DNA of 37,722 bases from Pseudomonas sp. (GTDB taxonomy: Bacteria; Pseudomonadota; Gammaproteobacteria; Pseudomonadales; Pseudomonadaceae). The position numbers and the translations under genes were made by a program. This document shows positions 34,563 to 37,722 of the stretch, piece by piece. The notes below the pieces were generated by a model. It worked only from the letters and a program-made list of their open reading frames with translations. It was not told the DNA's origin and did not search any database. The stretch lies in NCBI GenBank assembly GCA_030699825.1, contig JAUYKV010000038.1:1-37722 (forward strand). The letters run 5' to 3'. Each line of letters starts with the position of its first letter. The stretch's first letter is position 1.

Positions 34563-35516
34563 ATGCCCCAGACCCTGTGCTTCCTCCTGCTGCCCGGTTT
34601 CTCCATGATGGGCCTGATGGCGGCCATCGAGCCGTTGCGCGTGGCCAATCGCTTTCGCGGCGAGCTGTACCGCTGGCGCCTGCTCAGCCTGGATGGCGCC
34701 GCAGTGGCGGCGAGCAACGGCATGTCGCTGAACGTCGACCCCGCCCTGGAGTTGCCGGCCGCGGGCGCCAGCCTGTTCGTGGTCGCCGGCTTCGAGCCGC
34801 TGGCCAGTTTCGACGCGCGCCTGGCGCACTGGCTGCACCGGGCTGAGCGCGAAGGCGTGCTGCTCGGCGGTATCGACACCGGCAGCTTCATCCTCGCCGA
34901 GGCCGGGCTGTTCGGCCAGCAGCGCCTGACCCTGCACTGGGAGGCCATCGAAGCCTTTCAGGAGCGCTACCCACGCCTGGCAGTGACCCAGGAACTGTTC
35001 GAGATCGACGGCAAGCGCATCACCAGCGCCGGCGGCACCGCCAGCCTCGACCTGATGCTCACCCTGATCGGCCGCGATCACGGCGAGGAACTGGCGCTGG
35101 CGGTGTCCGAACAGTTCGTCCTCGGCCGCATCCGCTCGCGCCAGGACCACCAGCGCATGCAGATCGCCAGCCGCTACGACGTGCACAACAAGAAGCTGGT
35201 GCAGGTGATCGGCGAGATGCAGCGCCACAGCGAGCATCCGCTCGGCTCTCGGCAACTGGCCGAACTGATCAGCGTCACCCCGCGCCAGCTGGAACGCCTG
35301 TTCCGTCAGCACCTGGACGAGACCCCATCGAACTTCTACCTCGCCCTGCGCCTGGACAAGGCGCGCCAGCTGCTGCGCCAGACCGACATGAGCGTGCTGG
35401 AGGTCGGCCTGGCCTGCGGCTTCGAGTCCGCCTCGTATTTCTCGCGCTGCTACCGCGCCCGCTTCGCCAGCAGCCCCAGCCAGGATCGTCACGAGCAGCC
35501 GCCCACCACGGCCTGA
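34563..35516 (+). CDS. GlxA-family AraC-type regulator (GbdR/CdhR-like)
   Basis: 317 residues. The N-terminal DJ-1/PfpI-like domain (about 1-185) starts MPQTLCFLLLPGFSMMGLMA and includes EPLRVANRF and GVLLGGIDTGSFILAEAGLF. The C-terminal AraC domain (about 210-310) has two helix-turn-helix motifs: GSRQLAELISVTPRQLERLF and VLEVGLACGFESASYFSRCY. In Pseudomonas this architecture next to the dipeptidase-dgcA cluster fits regulators of quaternary-amine catabolism (GbdR for glycine betaine and dimethylglycine, CdhR for carnitine). Which one is not decided by sequence alone. ATG 34554 (three residues longer) is equally possible; neither has a clear RBS. A REP cluster separates it from the dipeptidase. 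Confidence 0.82.
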   Translation: MPQTLCFLLLPGFSMMGLMAAIEPLRVANRFRGELYRWRLLSLDGAAVAASNGMSLNVDPALELPAAGASLFVVAGFEPLASFDARLAHWLHRAEREGVLLGGIDTGSFILAEAGLFGQQRLTLHWEAIEAFQERYPRLAVTQELFEIDGKRITSAGGTASLDLMLTLIGRDHGEELALAVSEQFVLGRIRSRQDHQRMQIASRYDVHNKKLVQVIGEMQRHSEHPLGSRQLAELISVTPRQLERLFRQHLDETPSNFYLALRLDKARQLLRQTDMSVLEVGLACGFESASYFSRCYRARFASSPSQDRHEQPPTTA

Positions 35517-35529
35517 CACCACGGGGGCC

Positions 35530-35615
35530 CTGTGGGAGCGGCCTTGGCCGCGAAGCTGTTGCCGCCGCCCGGTTCGCGGACAAGTCCGCTCCCACACAAG
35601 TCCGCTCCCACAAAA
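35530..35615. repeat. REP pair with a 16-bp tandem duplication
   Basis: TGTGGGAGCGGCCTTGGCCG at left and GTCCGCTCCCACA at right form inverted ends. CAAGTCCGCTCCCACA occurs twice in direct tandem (35581-35596, 35597-35612), a recent-looking duplication of the right REP arm. It lies between the AraC-type regulator and the dipeptidase gene. Confidence 0.85.
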
Positions 35616-35778
35616 GAAAGAGCAGCCCGCCCGACGGCTTATCCGTTCGCGACCTGGCGTTGACGCTTTCGGCAATACCCCGGTCGCTTTTGCACCGGGT
35701 CGCTGCGCCCCCCAGGGATATGCTGCCCACAAAGCGCCAACACCGGGTTTGGCGACAGCAGACAAAGGGGACAGCCTG

Positions 35779-36756
35779 ATGAGCCCAGCAGAAGTACACG
35801 CCGACAGTATCGTCATCGACGGCCTGATCATCGCCAAGTGGAGCCGCGAACTGTTCGAGGACATGCGCAAGGGCGGCCTGACCGCCGCCAACTGCACGGT
35901 CTCGGTATGGGAAGGTTTCCAGGCCACGATCAACAACATCGTCGCCAGCCAGAAGTTGATTCGCGACAACAGCGACTTGGTGATCCCGGTGCGCAGCACC
36001 GCCGACATCCGCAAAGCCAAGGAGCAGGGCAAGACCGGCATCCTCTTTGGTTTCCAGAACGCCCACGCCTTCGAGGACCAGCTCGGCTACGTCGAGGTGT
36101 TCAAGCAGCTCGGCGTCGGCATCGTGCAGATGTGCTACAACACCCAGAATCTGGTCGGCACCGGCTGCTACGAGCGTGACGGCGGCCTGTCCGGCTTCGG
36201 CCGCGAGATAGTCGCCGAGATGAACCGGGTCGGCATCATGTGCGACCTGTCCCACGTCGGCAGCAAGACGTCCGAGGAAGTCATCCTCGAATCGCAGAAG
36301 CCGGTGTGCTACTCGCACTGCCTGCCGTCCGGCCTGAAGGAACACCCGCGCAACAAGTCCGATGAAGAGCTGAAGTTCATCGCCGACCACGGCGGCTTCG
36401 TCGGCGTGACCATGTTCGCGCCCTTCCTGGCCAAGGGCATCGACTCGACCATCGACGACTACGCCGAAGCCATCGAGTACGTGATGAATATCGTCGGCGA
36501 GGACGCCATCGGCATCGGCACCGACTTCACCCAGGGCCACGGCCAGGATTTCTTTGAAATGCTGACCCACGACAAGGGCTACGCCCGTCGTCTGACCAGC
36601 TTCGGCAAGATCGTCAACCCGCTGGGCATCCGCACCGTCGGCGAATTCCCCAACCTCACCGAAACCCTGCTCAAGCGCGGCATGCCCGAGCGCGTGGTGC
36701 GCAAGGTCATGGGCGAGAACTGGGTACGCGTCCTGGCGGACGTCTGGGGCGAGTAA
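35779..36756 (+). CDS. M19-family membrane dipeptidase homologue of the dimethylglycine cluster
   Basis: 325 residues, an amidohydrolase-fold dipeptidase (renal dipeptidase, peptidase M19) in soluble form, without signal peptide. Blocks: DSIVIDGLIIAKWSRELFED, GILFGFQNAHAFEDQLGYVE, RVGIMCDLSHVGSKTSEEVI and KPVCYSHCLPSGLKEHPRNK, with zinc-ligand histidines (SHV, SHC), then DAIGIGTDFTQGHGQDFFEM. The usual HxD metal motif at the N-terminus is replaced by VIDGLII, as in this Pseudomonas subgroup. RBS AAAGGGG is 8-9 bases before the ATG. The same gene precedes the DUF5943-type gene and dgcA in P. aeruginosa. The substrate is unknown; true dipeptidase activity is not assured. Confidence 0.85.
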   Translation: MSPAEVHADSIVIDGLIIAKWSRELFEDMRKGGLTAANCTVSVWEGFQATINNIVASQKLIRDNSDLVIPVRSTADIRKAKEQGKTGILFGFQNAHAFEDQLGYVEVFKQLGVGIVQMCYNTQNLVGTGCYERDGGLSGFGREIVAEMNRVGIMCDLSHVGSKTSEEVILESQKPVCYSHCLPSGLKEHPRNKSDEELKFIADHGGFVGVTMFAPFLAKGIDSTIDDYAEAIEYVMNIVGEDAIGIGTDFTQGHGQDFFEMLTHDKGYARRLTSFGKIVNPLGIRTVGEFPNLTETLLKRGMPERVVRKVMGENWVRVLADVWGE

Positions 36757-36780
36757 ACCTCAAGCCATAACACGATCAAA

Positions 36781-36873
36781 TGTGGGAGGGGCTTAAGCCG
36801 CGATCTGCCCCGAAGGGGCAGCGCTCTTCAGAGCTTCGCGGCTAAAGCGGTACGCCGCCCGGCCCCTCCCACA
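36781..36873. repeat. REP/BIME element between dipeptidase and DUF5943-type gene
   Basis: TGTGGGAGGGGC (36781-36792) and GCCCCTCCCACA (36862-36873) are perfect inverted ends. Between them lies CTGCCCC-GAA-GGGGCAG (36805-36821), a 7-bp perfect hairpin, and CCGCGA/TCGCGG arms. It lies 24 bp after the dipeptidase stop; the next start is 30 bp beyond it. Confidence 0.9.
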
Positions 36874-36903
36874 AATCACACAAAATTCTGGAGTACTGAA
36901 CAC

Positions 36904-37434
36904 ATGACCACCCACGCCCCCGAAATGCCCATCCTGGTCGACGACGAAACCGGCGTATGGACCACCGACGCTCTGCCGATGCTCTATGTGCCGCGGCATT
37001 TCTTCGTCAACAACCACATCGGCATCGAAGAGGTGCTGGGTGCCGAGGCCTATGCCGAGATCCTCTACAAGGCCGGCTACAAGTCCGCCTGGCACTGGTG
37101 CGAGAAGGAAGCCGAGTGCCACGGCCTGGTCGGCGTCGAGGTGTTCGAGCATTACATGAAGCGCCTGTCGCAACGCGGCTGGGGCCTGTTCAAGACCCTG
37201 GCGATCGACCTCGACAAGGGCACCTGCGAGGTGCGCCTGGACCATTCCGCCTTCGTCTACGTCTACGGCAAGTGCGGGCGTGCGGTGGACTACATGTTCA
37301 CCGGCTGGTTCGCCGGCGCCATGGACCAGATTCTCGCCGCCCAAGGCAGCCCGATCCGCACGCGGGCCGAACAGGTCTACGGCGCTTCGCAGGAAGGTCA
37401 CGACCATGGTCTGTTTGTGGTCAAGCCACTCTAA
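36904..37434 (+). CDS. DUF5943-type protein of the dgcA cluster (V4R-like)
   Basis: 176 residues, cytoplasmic. Opens MTTHAPEMPILVDDETGVWT, then MLYVPRHFFVNNHIGIEEVL, AGYKSAWHWCEKEAECHGLV, FEHYMKRLSQRGWGLFKTLA, FVYVYGKCGRAVDYMFTGWF. The His/Cys-rich pattern (HWCEKEAECH, GKCG) resembles the 4-vinyl-reductase (V4R) small-molecule-binding fold. Always next to dgcA-dgcB in Pseudomonas, so a part in dimethylglycine breakdown or its cofactor handling is inferred, with no biochemical role known to me. RBS GGAG lies 11 bases before the ATG. REP elements lie on both sides. Confidence 0.82.
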   Translation: MTTHAPEMPILVDDETGVWTTDALPMLYVPRHFFVNNHIGIEEVLGAEAYAEILYKAGYKSAWHWCEKEAECHGLVGVEVFEHYMKRLSQRGWGLFKTLAIDLDKGTCEVRLDHSAFVYVYGKCGRAVDYMFTGWFAGAMDQILAAQGSPIRTRAEQVYGASQEGHDHGLFVVKPL

Positions 37435-37445
37435 AAACAAAGGTA

Positions 37446-37498
37446 TGTGGGAGGGGCTTTAGCCGCGAAAGAATCGCCGCGAAAGCGCCGCCCACAGA
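37446..37498 (+). repeat. REP unit before dgcA
   Basis: TGTGGGAGGGGCTTTAGCCG then CGAAAGAATCGCCGCGAAAG and CGCCGCCCACA; ends pair as GTGGG/CCCAC. Lies between the DUF5943-type gene and dgcA. Confidence 0.75.
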
Positions 37499-37533
37499 GC
37501 AACGCTACGCCGCTTTTCCGTGAGGGTGCCGCA

Positions 37534-37722
37534 ATGGCTTTCGAAGCAATGTTCCAGCCGATCCAGATCGGTAAACTGACTATCCGTAACCGTATCGTGT
37601 CCACCGCGCACGCCGAGGTCATGGCCACCGACGGCGGCATGACCACCGAGCGTTACGTCAAATACTACGAAGAAAAGGCCAAGGGCGGCGTCGGCCTGGC
37701 CATCTGCGGCGGCTCCTCGGTG
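37534..37722 (+). CDS. dgcA: Dimethylglycine demethylase subunit DgcA, 5' part only
   Basis: 63 codons, open to the window edge. MAFEAMFQPIQIGKLTIRNR, then IVSTAHAEVMATDGGMTTER and YVKYYEEKAKGGVGLAICGG. This is the start of an Old-Yellow-Enzyme-type NADH:flavin oxidoreductase barrel (the FMN-binding N-terminal domain of the trimethylamine-dehydrogenase family). In Pseudomonas the order dipeptidase - DUF5943-type gene - dgcA - dgcB is known for dimethylglycine use, the step after glycine betaine. GAGGG lies 8 bases before the ATG. The remaining two-thirds, including the Fe-S and FAD parts, lie outside the window. Confidence 0.85.
   Translation, partial: MAFEAMFQPIQIGKLTIRNRIVSTAHAEVMATDGGMTTERYVKYYEEKAKGGVGLAICGGSSV

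Overview
The window reads as two bacterial genome segments of different origin joined inside one gene. Positions 1 to about 13,450 look like a Burkholderiales/Comamonadaceae chromosome (Acidovorax- or Simplicispira-like). Protein character, frequent CCC proline codons and three copies of a roughly 50-bp intergenic repeat with a 'GATAGCTGC..GCGCTT' core, which I associate with that family, support this. Positions from about 13,550 to the right end look like a Pseudomonas chromosome. The order glcF-glcE-glcD-glcC, ubiC-ubiA, phoB-phoR, a CNNM/CBS protein, an M23 peptidase, a response regulator, then phoU-pstB-pstA-pstC-pstS is the order I know from P. aeruginosa. Pseudomonas-type REP palindromes and Pho boxes occur only on this side. 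The change falls inside glcF (12489-13718), near its conserved ferredoxin-like region. A metagenomic assembly chimera is the simplest reading; homologous recombination is the alternative.

Left segment. A truncated Cache-domain chemoreceptor (1-1197, minus) is followed by hydroxypyruvate isomerase hyi. Next come a MerR regulator with a flavodoxin-like quinone reductase, a divergent argO/argP exporter-regulator pair, and alr with an unknown membrane protein just downstream. Then follow an LplT-like lysophospholipid transporter, an EamA transporter, a DUF2251 protein, glutathione peroxidase, CorA, a ProQ-domain RNA-binding protein with a hexanucleotide repeat near its 3' end, and glcF.

Right segment. 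The glycolate oxidase genes glcD-glcE-glcF run leftward, divergent from their regulator glcC, with two TGGT-N3-ACCA palindromes between them. ubiC and ubiA start ubiquinone synthesis. Between ubiA and phoB lies a scar of accessory DNA: the C-terminal remnant of an AlbA_2/HATPase-type protein whose 5' end is a perfect 21-bp REP-like hairpin, then a 55-codon ORF that looks like the two ends of a type I methyltransferase (HsdM) joined by an internal deletion. phoB-phoR and pstS / pstC-pstA-pstB-phoU form the phosphate-starvation regulon, with Pho boxes visible before phoB, pstC and pstS. A 214-bp element with perfect 15-bp terminal inverted repeats separates pstA from pstB. The window ends with a YciA-like thioesterase, a GlxA/AraC-type regulator and the start of a dimethylglycine/choline-catabolism cluster (M19 dipeptidase, DUF5943-type protein, 5' end of dgcA), whose genes are separated by REP elements.

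I saw no tRNA, rRNA, CRISPR array, intact insertion sequence or prophage gene. No gap between genes exceeds 300 bp. I found no convincing new multi-gene system. The most notable items are the junction in glcF, the degraded restriction-modification scar, the element inside the pst operon, and the Pho-box architecture.
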